A DNA stretch of 64,000 nt from Gammaproteobacteria bacterium. Its GTDB lineage: Bacteria; Pseudomonadota; Gammaproteobacteria; Pseudomonadales; Azotimanducaceae. Both the position numbers and the translations under genes were made by a program. The DNA lies in NCBI GenBank assembly GCA_009846005.1, contig VXYL01000073.1:23353-87352 (forward strand), given 5' to 3'. Below, in pieces: positions 1 through 9,011 of this stretch. The notes below the pieces were generated by a model, which did not search any database, was not told where the DNA came from, and worked only from the letters and a program-made list of their open reading frames with translations. The first letter of the stretch is position 1. Each line of letters starts with the position of its first letter.

Positions 1-1167
1 AGGCCAGGAATCGATCCCATTGGGAACACATTCCCCGGTTTCCACAAGTTTTTCACCTTCCTTACCGAAGCCACGCAGGACACCTTCGCGTATTTCGCCA
101 ATGCCGAGTATGAGATCAATGATCAGTGGCGCGTATCGGGGGGTCTGCGTTACACCGAAGATGAAAAGGTTCTGGGACAGAGTATCTTCGAGTTTATCCT
201 CAGCATCGCTGGCATTCCAATTGGCATCCGGGGTCAAAACACCCCCCTCGACAAGTTTCCCTGGGATAAAACCATCGGCCACATCAGCGTCGAATATTCA
301 CCACTCGACAATGCCCTCATCTACGGGCGTATCTCCACCGGCTATCGCTCCGGCTCACTGAATACTGAGCCTGAGGTCCCCCTGTTGGCAATCATCGGAG
401 AAGAGACGCTCGTCAATTACGAGCTCGGTGTCAAGGGCCTGTTCGCGGATGACCGGCTGCTTCTCATGGCGGGCGTGTTCTACAACGACTACGAAGGCTA
501 CCAATTCACCGGGACCTTTGAGCCGCCACCCGGCGTGCTACCGATCACCGCCGAGGAACCGTACGTGGGAAGCACCGCCAATATCGATGACACCCAGATC
601 TGGGGTGCCGAAGCGGAAGCGACGTTTTTTGTCGATGACAATTGGCGCATATCCGGGTTCTACAACTATCTCGACTCGGAAATCGGCCCATTCGGCGCGA
701 TTATCCCCGGGGACGCCCAGGGGCCAATGAGGGAATGGACCTACCAGGACCTCAACACCCTGGAGATGGTCACCGTCACCCTCCCGGACCAGCGGGATGT
801 TACCGGCAATCAGTTGCCGCAGCAGCCGCACCACAAGCTGTCGTTCCAGGTGTCCTACACCATGCCGCTTCCGGAAATGGGCTCGCTGCAGCTGTTAAGC
901 ATCTACAGCTATACCGGCCCGCGCTGGCCGAGTCTCGGTAACGTTCCGTCCCTGGAAATCCCCGGGTACTCGCGATGGGACCTGCGCGCCAACTGGACCT
1001 CGGATGACGAGCAATGGGCAGTCTCCGGTTTTGTGCAGAACGTGCTCGACAAGATTGGGCTACAGGAATTCCTCCCGAGGTCGACGAACGGCAGTCAGCC
1101 GATGATGGGCCGGCTCACGGACCCACGTCAGATCGGGGTACAGATTCGCTGGCGGCCTCAGTTCTAG
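1..1167 (+). CDS. TonB-dependent receptor, C-terminal part (5' end outside window)
   Basis: The reading frame is open from base 1 to a TAG at 1165-1167, so 388 residues of the C-terminal barrel are visible and the plug is outside the window. Early residues such as YFANAEYEINDQWRVSGGLR and later RISTGYRSGS and NYELGVKG are the alternating beta-strand motifs of TonB-dependent receptors, and the last residue is Phe, the usual outer-membrane insertion signal. The family imports siderophores, vitamins or oligosaccharides across the outer membrane using TonB energy; the ligand cannot be told from this part. A dispersed repeat follows the gene and then two solute-binding proteins on the same strand, which could take the ligand onward, but that link is inference. 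The internal ATG at 385 is not a real start. Confidence 0.9.
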   Translation, partial: RPGIDPIGNTFPGFHKFFTFLTEATQDTFAYFANAEYEINDQWRVSGGLRYTEDEKVLGQSIFEFILSIAGIPIGIRGQNTPLDKFPWDKTIGHISVEYSPLDNALIYGRISTGYRSGSLNTEPEVPLLAIIGEETLVNYELGVKGLFADDRLLLMAGVFYNDYEGYQFTGTFEPPPGVLPITAEEPYVGSTANIDDTQIWGAEAEATFFVDDNWRISGFYNYLDSEIGPFGAIIPGDAQGPMREWTYQDLNTLEMVTVTLPDQRDVTGNQLPQQPHHKLSFQVSYTMPLPEMGSLQLLSIYSYTGPRWPSLGNVPSLEIPGYSRWDLRANWTSDDEQWAVSGFVQNVLDKIGLQEFLPRSTNGSQPMMGRLTDPRQIGVQIRWRPQF

Positions 1168-1197
1168 CGAAGCTCCGCGTCATACCGACGAGGCGTG

Positions 1198-1275
1198 CCG
1201 TAGGGGCGACCCTTGTGGTCGCCTGCGTCATACGTGGCCCGTGGGGCGGGACGGGACAAGCCCGTCCCCTACGGC
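1198..1275. repeat. Dispersed intergenic repeat, copy 1
   Basis: About 78 bp bounded by inverted ends CCGTAGGGG and CCCCTACGG. Inside are a GGGCGACC/GGTCGCC-type arm pair near the left end and GGACGGG/CCCGTCC arms near the right end. The same modules recur near 6686, 31339, 33732, 39110, 57686 and 63970. It fills most of the gap between the receptor and the first solute-binding protein. It looks like a non-coding REP- or MITE-like element. Confidence 0.75.
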
Positions 1276-1322
1276 CCTTTGTTCCTTGCGCGTCCGCGAC
1301 CCGGCGCGGGGTGGGCGGAGGT

Positions 1323-3161
1323 GTGCTAGTCAGCTGGTCTCCAAAGCGTAGCTTTTTGAATCTCGCTGCGGCGCTTGTCGCTACAGCATCTCTTCATGCC
1401 GTCGAACCGACGTACAAACACGGCATCTCGTTCTTCCACGAACTGAAATATCCCGCGAATTTTTCGCACTTCGACTACATCAACCCCGACGCGCCCAAGG
1501 GAGGCACGTTGATCCAGACGGCGCGGCGAGACTTCAATACGCTGTCCCTGATCTCGGACGTAGGCGTGGCGGCACCCAACATCACCTGGATCTACGACAT
1601 CCTGGTGTCGTACCGCGCCGAAGAGATTAGCAGCTTCTACGGCTGGCTCGCGGATGGACTGAGCGTTTCCGACGACAAGCGCAGCCTCTTCATTCGCCTG
1701 CATCCCCGGGCGCGGTGGCACGACGGCGTGCCGATCACTGCCCGGGACGTGAAGTTCACTCTCGAGCTTGTTCAAGCCACCATATGGCTTCGCGGATATC
1801 TCTCGTGGTTGCAATCCGTAGAAATCATAAGCGAGCGTGAAATAGCCCTACGGCTCGACAGCGAGCTGACCATATCCAACATGGTCCCCTTAAGTTGGTT
1901 TCCGATCATGCCGGCCCACTACTGGGAAGGACGGGACCCGACCCGGGCCTCCCTGGAACCGCCGCTGGGCAGCGGCCCCTACCGGGTCGCCGACGTCAAG
2001 CGGGGACGGCATGTCCGTTACGAGCGGGTTCCCGACTACTGGGGACGAGACATACCCGTCAACAAGGGCCGCTTCAACTTCGATCAGATCCAGTACAACG
2101 TCTATCGGGATGCGACGGTCGCCCGGGAGGCACTTCGCAAGGGATTGTTCGATGCGTGGTTCGAACGGGACGACCGCTACTGGGCGACAGGGTATGACAT
2201 TCCCGCCCGGGACAAAGGCTGGCTGGTGTTGGACTATCTCGACGACCGCGAAGAAATCGGTGTCAATCGGGTCATCGCCCTGAACAACCGTCGCGACCGG
2301 TTCAAGGATCCGCGGGTTCGGGAAGCATTGACGCTCGCCGTGGACTTTGAGTGGGAGAACCGCGTACTCCGCCATGGCCTGCTCGACCGGGCATTGAGCA
2401 ACTTTGCGGGGGCGCCATCATTCGAAGCGCGAGGATTGCCCGGCGAGGGTGAGCTTGCGTTGCTGGCGCCCTTTCGCGAGCAACTGCCTGCGAGGCTCTT
2501 CACCGAGGTCTTCGAATTCCCGCGGTCCACCGGCGTCGGCCGCAATCGCGCAGCCCTCGAACGGGCCCGAGTGCTGCTGGCACAGAGCGGGTGGCGCGTT
2601 GAGGACGGTGTGCTGGTCAACAGCTCTGGCGAGCCTTTCGAGATTGAATTCCTGTCGAGGGACATTGCTGATCGGCGTACCCTTCTGCCCTACCTCGACG
2701 CTTTGAAGGTGCTTGGGATCGCCGGTCGGATAAGGCTCGTGGAGACCGCGCAATACATTAATCTCCGCGAGCAATTCGACTACGACGCGAGACTCACCCG
2801 GAACGACTTCCACACGCCGCCGATCGTTTTCCTGTCCGCCTTTTTTCATTCTCAATCCGCGTCCGAGCACCAAAGCGCCAACGTGGCGGGAGTCGCCGAT
2901 CCCGTGGTCGACGCGTTGATCGCCAACGCAATCAAGGTGACGACCCAGGAGGAAATGGCGATCGCCTGCCGCGCCCTGGACAGAGTACTGCTTTGGGGGT
3001 TCTTCCAGATTCCCCTCGACGCGATTGCGCCCTTCCGCCTTGTCTATTGGGACAAATTCGGTCGGCCGGAACGGGAGGACCTGGCGGTCTACAAGTCTCC
3101 GTTCCCCGATGGGTGGTGGTACGACGACACCAAAGCGGCGCGGATCGAGATCAGCCAATAG
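1323..3161 (+). CDS. Extracellular solute-binding protein family 5 (YejA-like), copy 1
   Basis: About 612 residues, matching the periplasmic binding proteins of peptide/nickel-type ABC transporters. The segment HGISFFHELKYPANFSHFDY followed by NPDAPKGG is the N-terminal signature of the YejA (oligopeptide, microcin C-type) branch. It is a tandem paralogue of the gene at 3317, with long identical stretches. The start is uncertain: where copy 2 has ATG, this copy has AAG (Lys), so I use the in-frame GTG at 1323, which puts a hydrophobic export signal ending ASLHA after a short basic region. A longer frame runs back through the dispersed repeat and is not credible. No permease or ATPase gene lies next to it, so its transporter must be elsewhere or it is an orphan receptor. 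Confidence 0.85.
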   Translation: MLVSWSPKRSFLNLAAALVATASLHAVEPTYKHGISFFHELKYPANFSHFDYINPDAPKGGTLIQTARRDFNTLSLISDVGVAAPNITWIYDILVSYRAEEISSFYGWLADGLSVSDDKRSLFIRLHPRARWHDGVPITARDVKFTLELVQATIWLRGYLSWLQSVEIISEREIALRLDSELTISNMVPLSWFPIMPAHYWEGRDPTRASLEPPLGSGPYRVADVKRGRHVRYERVPDYWGRDIPVNKGRFNFDQIQYNVYRDATVAREALRKGLFDAWFERDDRYWATGYDIPARDKGWLVLDYLDDREEIGVNRVIALNNRRDRFKDPRVREALTLAVDFEWENRVLRHGLLDRALSNFAGAPSFEARGLPGEGELALLAPFREQLPARLFTEVFEFPRSTGVGRNRAALERARVLLAQSGWRVEDGVLVNSSGEPFEIEFLSRDIADRRTLLPYLDALKVLGIAGRIRLVETAQYINLREQFDYDARLTRNDFHTPPIVFLSAFFHSQSASEHQSANVAGVADPVVDALIANAIKVTTQEEMAIACRALDRVLLWGFFQIPLDAIAPFRLVYWDKFGRPEREDLAVYKSPFPDGWWYDDTKAARIEISQ

Positions 3162-3316
3162 AGCCCATGCGGAGCCTAATCTCCTTGTCCGCTGAGGTGA
3201 GCTAGACTCCTTGAGCGGCCTTGATGTTTACACGTGGGTTGCATTTTGGAACAACGTATCGAATTGCTCTTGAACGGCTCGCGTACTCGCGAGACGCGCT
3301 AGCCAGCTGTTCTCCA

Positions 3317-5131
3317 ATGCGTAGCTGTCTGAATCTCGCTACGGCGCTTGTCGCAGCATCTCTTCATGCCGCCGAGCCGGTGTACGAACACGGCATCTCG
3401 TTCTTCCACGAGCTGAAATACCCCGCGAACTTTTCGCACTTCGATTTCATCAGCCCTGACGCGCCCAAGGGGGGCGTGTTGATCCGATCGACGCAGACGG
3501 ACTTCAATACCCTTTCTCTGATCACGGACGTAGGCGCGACAGCACCGGGCGTGGTCTGGACCTACGACACCTTGGTGTCGTACCGCTCCGAAGAGATGAG
3601 CAGCTTCTATGGCGCCCTGGCAGATGGACTAGGCGTTGCCGACGACAAGCGCACCCTCTTCATTCGCCTGCATCCCGAGGCACGATGGCACGACGGTGTG
3701 CCGATCACTGCCCGGGACGTGAAGTTCACCGTCGAGCTCATTCAATCCAGCATACGGTTTCGCGGATATTTCTCGTGGGTGCAATCCACTGAGATCTTGA
3801 GCGAGCGCGAAATTGCCTTTCGGCTCCACAGCGAGCTGACAATATCCAACGTTTTCCCCTTGAGTTGGTTTCCGATCATGCCAGCCCACTACTGGGAAGG
3901 ACGGGACCCGACCCGGGCCTCCCTCGAACCGCCGCTGGGCAGCGGCCCCTACCGGGTCGCGGAGGTAAGGCAGGGAAGGTATGTCCGCTACGAGCGGGTC
4001 CCCGGCTACTGGGGACGAGACATCGCCGTCAACAAGGGCCGCTTCAACTTCGATCAGGTCCGCTACGACGTCTATCGGGATGCGACGGTCGCCCGAGAGG
4101 CACTTCGCAAGGGATTGTTCGATGCGTGGCTCGAGCGGGACGATCGCTACTGGGCGACAGGGTATGACATTCCCGCCCGGGACAAAGGCTGGCTGGTGAT
4201 GGACTATCTCGACCACCGCGAGGAAATCGGTATCAATCGGGTCATCGCCCTGAACAACCGCCGCGAACGTTTCAAGGATCCGCGGGTTCGGGAAGCGTTG
4301 ACCCTCGCCGTGGACTTCGAATGGGAAAACCGCGTACTCCGCTTCGACCTGCTCGATCGGGCGTTGAGCAATTTCGCGGGGGCGCCATCCCTCGAAGCGC
4401 GAGGATTGCCCGGCGAGGGAGAGCTTGCGTTGCTGGCGCCCTATCGCGAACAACTGCCAAAGAGGCTCTTTACCGAGGCCTTCGAATTCCCGCGGTCCAC
4501 CGGCATCGGCCGCAATCGCGAATCCCTCGAACGGGCCCGCGCGCTCCTAGCAGAGAGCGGGTGGCGTACAAAGGATGGCGTGCTGGTCAACGACGCCGGC
4601 GAGCCTTTCGAGATCGAGTTCTTGTCGGTGGATGGTGCCGATCAGCGTACCGTCCTGCCCTACCTCGGGGTCCTAAAGCCGCTCGGTATCACCGGTAGGA
4701 TTCGGCTCGTGGAGGCCGCCCAGTTCGTTCATCTCAGGCAGGAGTTCGACTACGACGCGATAATCACCCAGAACGACATTCTCGCGCCGCCGATCGTTTT
4801 CCTTGCCAGCTTCTTTCATTCCCAATCGGCCTCCGAGGGCCAAAGCTTCAACGCATCCGGCATCGCGGATCCCGTGGTCGACGCGCTGATCGCCAAGGCG
4901 GTCAAGGTGACGACCCTGGAGGAAATGGCAACTGTGTGTCGTGCCTTGGATCGGGTGCTACTCTGGGGGTTCTACCAGATTCCCCTCGATGCGATTGCGC
5001 CCTTTCGCCTTGTCTATTGGGATAAGTTCGGTCGACCGGAACGGGAAGATCTTGCCGTCTACAAGTCTCCATTCCCCGATGGGTGGTGGTACGACGGCAC
5101 GAAAGCGGCGCGGATCGAGATCAGCAAATAA
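3317..5131 (+). CDS. Extracellular solute-binding protein family 5 (YejA-like), copy 2
   Basis: 604 residues from the ATG at 3317, which opens a compact signal peptide (MRSCLNLATALVAASLHA, cleavage near residue 18). The mature protein has the YejA-type N-terminus (FDFISPDAPKGG around residues 42-53) and runs the full length of family 5 binding proteins, ending KAARIEISK. It is closely similar to the preceding gene throughout, with the homology starting about 20 bp before the ATG, so the pair arose by tandem duplication. The expected job is to bind an oligopeptide or similar ligand in the periplasm for an ABC importer, but no yejBEF-like genes are in the window. An upstream start at 3224 would add about 31 residues before the signal and is less likely. 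Confidence 0.9.
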   Translation: MRSCLNLATALVAASLHAAEPVYEHGISFFHELKYPANFSHFDFISPDAPKGGVLIRSTQTDFNTLSLITDVGATAPGVVWTYDTLVSYRSEEMSSFYGALADGLGVADDKRTLFIRLHPEARWHDGVPITARDVKFTVELIQSSIRFRGYFSWVQSTEILSEREIAFRLHSELTISNVFPLSWFPIMPAHYWEGRDPTRASLEPPLGSGPYRVAEVRQGRYVRYERVPGYWGRDIAVNKGRFNFDQVRYDVYRDATVAREALRKGLFDAWLERDDRYWATGYDIPARDKGWLVMDYLDHREEIGINRVIALNNRRERFKDPRVREALTLAVDFEWENRVLRFDLLDRALSNFAGAPSLEARGLPGEGELALLAPYREQLPKRLFTEAFEFPRSTGIGRNRESLERARALLAESGWRTKDGVLVNDAGEPFEIEFLSVDGADQRTVLPYLGVLKPLGITGRIRLVEAAQFVHLRQEFDYDAIITQNDILAPPIVFLASFFHSQSASEGQSFNASGIADPVVDALIAKAVKVTTLEEMATVCRALDRVLLWGFYQIPLDAIAPFRLVYWDKFGRPEREDLAVYKSPFPDGWWYDGTKAARIEISK

Positions 5132-5143
5132 TCCACGCGGCGC

Positions 5144-6547
5144 CTACGCCGCACCGGTCACCGCCAACACGGCGTCCCCGAACGCCGCCACCGCTGCCGT
5201 TAGGTCGGCAACGCGGTCCCGTCCGACCCGTTCCGTGAAACAGAACGACAACCGCAGCTGGTCGTAGCCGGCCTTGGGATTTCGCTCCCGGGCATCCCGC
5301 GGGTAGAAGTCGTACATGGGGATGACCACAACGCCGTGCTCGGCAACCAAGCGGGCGACGAAGTCGTCGTCGGTGACGATGTCCTGGTCCAGGAAAGTGA
5401 ACACGCTGAAGAACCCTGCTTCGGGCACCGTCCACCGGAACCGGTCCGCGTGGTCGCCGAGCTTGGCCGCGAGGCCGTCGAGCAGGATGGCGCGGTTCTC
5501 CCGGTAGACGGCGAGTTTGCCTTCCGCCACCGGCCACAGCGACTCGCGACGCTCAAAGGACTCGTCGACCAGTAGCGACTCGAAGGATCGGAGCGCCAAG
5601 GGGTTCTGGAACAGGATGTCCGCGCTCGCTTCGGTAAGCAGCAGATCGGTCAAGGAGGCACGTTCGCCGCCTTCGATTTCCACAACCGCTTCGGTGTAGA
5701 TGAACCCGATGCGCGGTCCGGGCAGGCCGATCTTGGATCCCGTGAACAGGTGAACCGTACGCGTCGGATCCATCGCGAAAAACGGCTGCGGTCTCTCGGC
5801 GGCATCCGAGTAGCTGATGTAGACGTACGGCGCATCCTCGACGATCAGGATTCCCTCTTCCGCCGCGATTTCAAGAACCGTCCGTCGCCGCTCGGCACTG
5901 AAGGAAAACCCGGCCGGATTGTGGCCGTCGGGGACTGTGTAGTAGAACGGCACGAAGAACCCGTCCGCCCGTGCCCGCCGGATCGCGTTGCGAAAGCCGG
6001 TGGGTTCCGGACCCTCGGCATCCAAGTCAACGCTGTAGATCCGCCCATGCCGACACAAACCGGCACGGGCCAGGAACCCCGCATAGGTGGGCGCATCGGT
6101 GATGTAGGCAACCGGTTTCCCCGGCCGCTCGAACAACGAGCAGACCAAGCTGATCCCACCCGTCGCGCCCACCGTCGGGATCAGCCGGGCGGGATCCATG
6201 TCGAGGCCCCAGTCGTTCCCGTAGACAGCGGCGAAGGACTCTCGCGGTCCGACCGGTCCGAGCGTGTCGGTATAGGCATAGGACTCGCGCAGGAACTCCG
6301 GCAACGCCGCCGGGTCGTTCAATCCCTCGAGCCGGCGCAAATGATCGAAGTACGCCTGCTCGTGGGCGATGAAGCCCCGGGGATCGGTGACCTCCGGATT
6401 CGGATAACCGGCACCGAGATGGTGGATCGTCAGTCCGTTGGCCTCGGCGACGGCACGCAGTTCGGGGAGCGAGGCGGCCATCTTTCGGGTCACCGAGACC
6501 GGTTGCTGAGCTAACGCCGGTGCATGGAGCGCGTGATCGGTATTCAT
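5144..6547 (-). CDS. PLP-dependent aminotransferase class I/II
   Basis: 467 residues from the ATG at 6547. The motif SKIGLPGPRIGF carries the Schiff-base Lys (about K272) and the phosphate-binding Arg of fold-type I aminotransferases; VEDAPYVYISYSD is the segment holding the conserved Asp and Tyr that contact PLP. The N-terminal LGAGYPNPEVTDPRGF resembles the substrate-covering loop of the aspartate/2-aminoadipate/MocR-like branch. The amino donor and acceptor cannot be assigned. The frame is open further upstream to 6673, but those residues are Arg/Cys-rich and unlike the family, so I chose the internal ATG, which has no strong ribosome binding site. It converges with the solute-binding protein gene, 12 bp apart. 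Confidence 0.88.
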   Translation of the reverse strand: MNTDHALHAPALAQQPVSVTRKMAASLPELRAVAEANGLTIHHLGAGYPNPEVTDPRGFIAHEQAYFDHLRRLEGLNDPAALPEFLRESYAYTDTLGPVGPRESFAAVYGNDWGLDMDPARLIPTVGATGGISLVCSLFERPGKPVAYITDAPTYAGFLARAGLCRHGRIYSVDLDAEGPEPTGFRNAIRRARADGFFVPFYYTVPDGHNPAGFSFSAERRRTVLEIAAEEGILIVEDAPYVYISYSDAAERPQPFFAMDPTRTVHLFTGSKIGLPGPRIGFIYTEAVVEIEGGERASLTDLLLTEASADILFQNPLALRSFESLLVDESFERRESLWPVAEGKLAVYRENRAILLDGLAAKLGDHADRFRWTVPEAGFFSVFTFLDQDIVTDDDFVARLVAEHGVVVIPMYDFYPRDARERNPKAGYDQLRLSFCFTERVGRDRVADLTAAVAAFGDAVLAVTGAA

Positions 6548-6685
6548 GGTGGGGTCTTGCGACAAGCGACGAACGTGTTGACCGCGTTTGCCCGGCGCGG
6601 TTCCTCTCCCGAGCGCGCCGGAGCATATCACCAACCCCGCATGAGCTTGACAGTGCCGGGGCTCCCTGAACACACTTCATGGAAC

Positions 6686-6767
6686 CCGTAGGGGCGACCC
6701 TTGTGGTCGCCCGTGGCGAAGGTTCGGTTGCCTAAGCACCGGGACGGGACAAGCCCGTCCCCTACGG
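6686..6767. repeat. Dispersed intergenic repeat, copy 2
   Basis: 82 bp with the same inverted ends CCGTAGGGG/CCCCTACGG as copy 1 and in the same orientation: the GGCGACC-type arm first and GGGACGGGACAAGCCCGTCC last. The central 25 bases differ from copy 1. It occupies the gap between the divergent aminotransferase and the protease gene, so it may also lie in their promoter region. Confidence 0.75.
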
Positions 6768-6790
6768 TCCGGCAGTAACGGTACAGGGCC

Positions 6791-7177
6791 ATGGGAACGT
6801 TCAGCATAGGATGCCTCCTGCAGAATCAGCAGGACCGAACCCGGTCGGTTAGCGTGGCAGAGGTCATGGTCGATACGGGCAGCGAGCTCACGTGGATCAG
6901 CGCCGAGACACTTGAGAGCATCGGCGTGGCACCGGAGAAGCGGAATCAGCAGTTCATCATGGCAAACGGCCAGCAGATAAGCCGTTCGATCGGTTTCGCC
7001 ATCATCCGTGTCGGGAAGAACCTTACGACGGACGAGGTGGTCTTCGCCGAAGGTAACGTTATGCAGTTACTGGGCGCGCGCACCTTGGAAGGTCTCAACT
7101 TGCGGGTCGACTCACACAGTAAAAAACTCGTAGCCGCCGGTCCCCTCGTCGCGGCGGGCAATCGCCGACATCACTAG
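6791..7177 (+). CDS. Retropepsin-like (clan AA) aspartic protease domain protein
   Basis: 128 residues. VMVDTGSELTWIS contains the catalytic D-T-G triad of retroviral-type aspartic proteases, and LLGARTLEGLNLRVD is the typical C-terminal hydrophobic-hydrophobic-Gly element of the fold. Stand-alone single-domain proteins of this size are known in bacteria and presumably work as homodimers, with unknown targets. There is no signal peptide. The start is the ATG at 6791, just after repeat copy 2, and the next gene begins 7 bp after the stop, so it may be co-transcribed with the TRAP operon. The last residues (RRHH) are low-complexity and may not be part of the fold. Confidence 0.75.
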   Translation: MGTFSIGCLLQNQQDRTRSVSVAEVMVDTGSELTWISAETLESIGVAPEKRNQQFIMANGQQISRSIGFAIIRVGKNLTTDEVVFAEGNVMQLLGARTLEGLNLRVDSHSKKLVAAGPLVAAGNRRHH

Positions 7178-7184
7178 GCAAGAA

Positions 7185-8216
7185 GTGTTCCGCTCGTCCC
7201 TACTTGCGGCCGCCGTACTCGTCACGGCGACCGCGTTCGGTGCCGAAGTGGTTGGTCCCAAGCTCAAATGGGATGTCTCGCTCTGGGGCAAGCCCCGACC
7301 CGGCACCGCGCTCGTCGACGCCTTGGCGGCCCGCATCGAGGAGGCGACCGGCGGCAACTGGCGGTTCGTGCTGCACTATGGCGAGGCGGTGTCCAAGGCC
7401 CGGGAGAACCTGGACGGGATCGCCATCGACGCCTTCCAGGCAGCGATGGTGGCCAACTTCTACCACCCCCAGAAGAACCCCGCACTGATGGTGCTCACCA
7501 TGCCGTTCCTGCCCATGGAGACCTGGGAGGACAACCGGCGGGTCCGCGAAGCCGTCTACGCCCACCCCGCCGTCAAGAAGGAACTCGCCCGCTGGAATGC
7601 CATGGCGTACACCTCCACGTTCCTTCCCCAGTACGAGATTCTCGGGCGCGGCAAGCCGCCGTTGGACCTCGACGGCTGGCGGGGACTGACCGTGCGCGCC
7701 GGTGGCGGCCTCGGCCAGGCTATGAAGCTCCTCGGCGCCACGCCGACCAGTTCCACCGCAACCGAGGTCTACACCGGCGTCCAGCAGGGCACGATGGACG
7801 CCGCCTCGTTCCCGTTCACCTACGCCCACGTCGCCTACCGCATCCACGAGGTCACCGATTGGTTCACCGGCAATCTCTCGCCCGGCACGGCGGATTGTCC
7901 CCTGGTTTTCTCGATCACGGCCTATGAGGCGTTGCCGGTGCAGTACAAGAAGCTGCTTGCGGACGTGAAGGAGGACGTCATCGCCGCGCAGATCCAAGCC
8001 TACGTGGACTTCGACGCCGAGAACCTGCCCATGCTGAAGGAGAGTCTCCAGGAAATCCGCTACACGGAGGCTCAGCTTGCGCAGTTCCGGGCGCAGGCGG
8101 GCGAACCCGTCATCGAAGCCTGGATCGAGGACAACCAAGACCGGTTCGATGCCCGCGGACTCGTCGAGGCGATCTTCGCCGCCGTAGGCCAGAACTATCC
8201 CGCGACGTCGAACTAA
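7185..8216 (+). CDS. dctP: TRAP transporter substrate-binding protein (DctP type)
   Basis: 343 residues starting at a GTG at 7185. An export signal (FRSSLLAAAVLVTATAFGA) is followed by a DctP-fold protein; GLTVRAGGG followed by GATPTSSTATEVYTGVQQGTMDA is the ligand-binding core in which a conserved Arg normally pairs with a substrate carboxylate. The protein delivers a small organic acid to the TRAP permease pair at 9012 and 9617. The ligand is unknown; the family name refers to C4-dicarboxylates but covers many acids. Unusually, a methyltransferase gene separates it from the membrane subunits. Six genes from here to 12792 run on one strand with gaps of about 50 bp or less or overlaps, and are probably one operon. 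Confidence 0.9.
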   Translation: MFRSSLLAAAVLVTATAFGAEVVGPKLKWDVSLWGKPRPGTALVDALAARIEEATGGNWRFVLHYGEAVSKARENLDGIAIDAFQAAMVANFYHPQKNPALMVLTMPFLPMETWEDNRRVREAVYAHPAVKKELARWNAMAYTSTFLPQYEILGRGKPPLDLDGWRGLTVRAGGGLGQAMKLLGATPTSSTATEVYTGVQQGTMDAASFPFTYAHVAYRIHEVTDWFTGNLSPGTADCPLVFSITAYEALPVQYKKLLADVKEDVIAAQIQAYVDFDAENLPMLKESLQEIRYTEAQLAQFRAQAGEPVIEAWIEDNQDRFDARGLVEAIFAAVGQNYPATSN

Positions 8217-8233
8217 CGCGCCGTTAACGCTCT

Positions 8234-8962
8234 ATGGCGGAATACGATGCAATCGCCCGCGGGTACCAGGAGTCCAAGCGGCTCCCGTTTCGCGAACACA
8301 TCGAGCGGCACACGCTGTTCCAACTGTTGGGGGACGTGGCCGGCAAGACCGTGTTGGACCTGGCTTGCGGAGATGGTTTCTACACGCGCCTGCTGAGGCA
8401 GGCCGGTGCTTCCCAAGTGACCGGCGTCGACATCTCCCGAGCGATGATCGAACTCGCCGAGGAGCAGGAAAGGCGGCAGCCAATCGGTTGCAACTACGTG
8501 CAGGCGGACGTCGCCGCGTTCGAGCCGGGCGAGCGCGTGGACCTGGTTGTGGCGGTGTACCTCTTCAACTACGCCAAGACTCCCGAACAACTCCTCCGTT
8601 TCTGCCGGGTCTGCCACGACGCGCTGCTCCCGGGCGGGCGGCTGGTCGGCCTGAACAACAATGTACACAACCTCTCGGCCGAACCCAGGTCGTTGCGGAA
8701 CTACGGTCTGGAGCGCACCTGGGAGCGCCCGCTCACGGAGGGAGATGCCATCCGCTACACCATGATCAATGCCGACGGGACGCAGGTCCAGTTCGACAAC
8801 TTCTACCTCGAGCCGGCGACACACGCGGAGGCGTTCGAGCGTGCCGGGTTCCGGGATTTCCGGTGGGTCGACGTTTCGTTGCACCCGGCCGAGACGGGCA
8901 ATCCGTTCTGGGACGACTTCATGGCCGAGGCGCCGATCATCGCTTTCGCGGCCGAGCGCTGA
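8234..8962 (+). CDS. Class I SAM-dependent methyltransferase
   Basis: 242 residues from ATG 8234. Motif I is visible as VLDLACGDGFYTRLL (residues about 40-54), followed by GVDISRAMIELA with the acidic residue that holds the SAM ribose, and VDLVVAVYLFNYAK as motif IV. This is the UbiE/Methyltransf_11 type of Rossmann fold, acting on a small molecule in the cytoplasm; the substrate is not identifiable. It lies 17 bp after the TRAP binding protein and 49 bp before the TRAP small permease, so it probably shares their transcript. A link between its substrate and the imported compound is plausible but not shown. Confidence 0.88.
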   Translation: MAEYDAIARGYQESKRLPFREHIERHTLFQLLGDVAGKTVLDLACGDGFYTRLLRQAGASQVTGVDISRAMIELAEEQERRQPIGCNYVQADVAAFEPGERVDLVVAVYLFNYAKTPEQLLRFCRVCHDALLPGGRLVGLNNNVHNLSAEPRSLRNYGLERTWERPLTEGDAIRYTMINADGTQVQFDNFYLEPATHAEAFERAGFRDFRWVDVSLHPAETGNPFWDDFMAEAPIIAFAAER

Positions 8963-9011
8963 TCGCCTTGCCCTTGCCTGTGAACGGTCGTTGCGCGGCC
9001 TGGTACCTGTC

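Noticed and set aside
1014..1322. N-terminal extension of the first solute-binding protein
   Set aside because: The extension overlaps the receptor gene and then translates the dispersed repeat; its paralogue has no counterpart.
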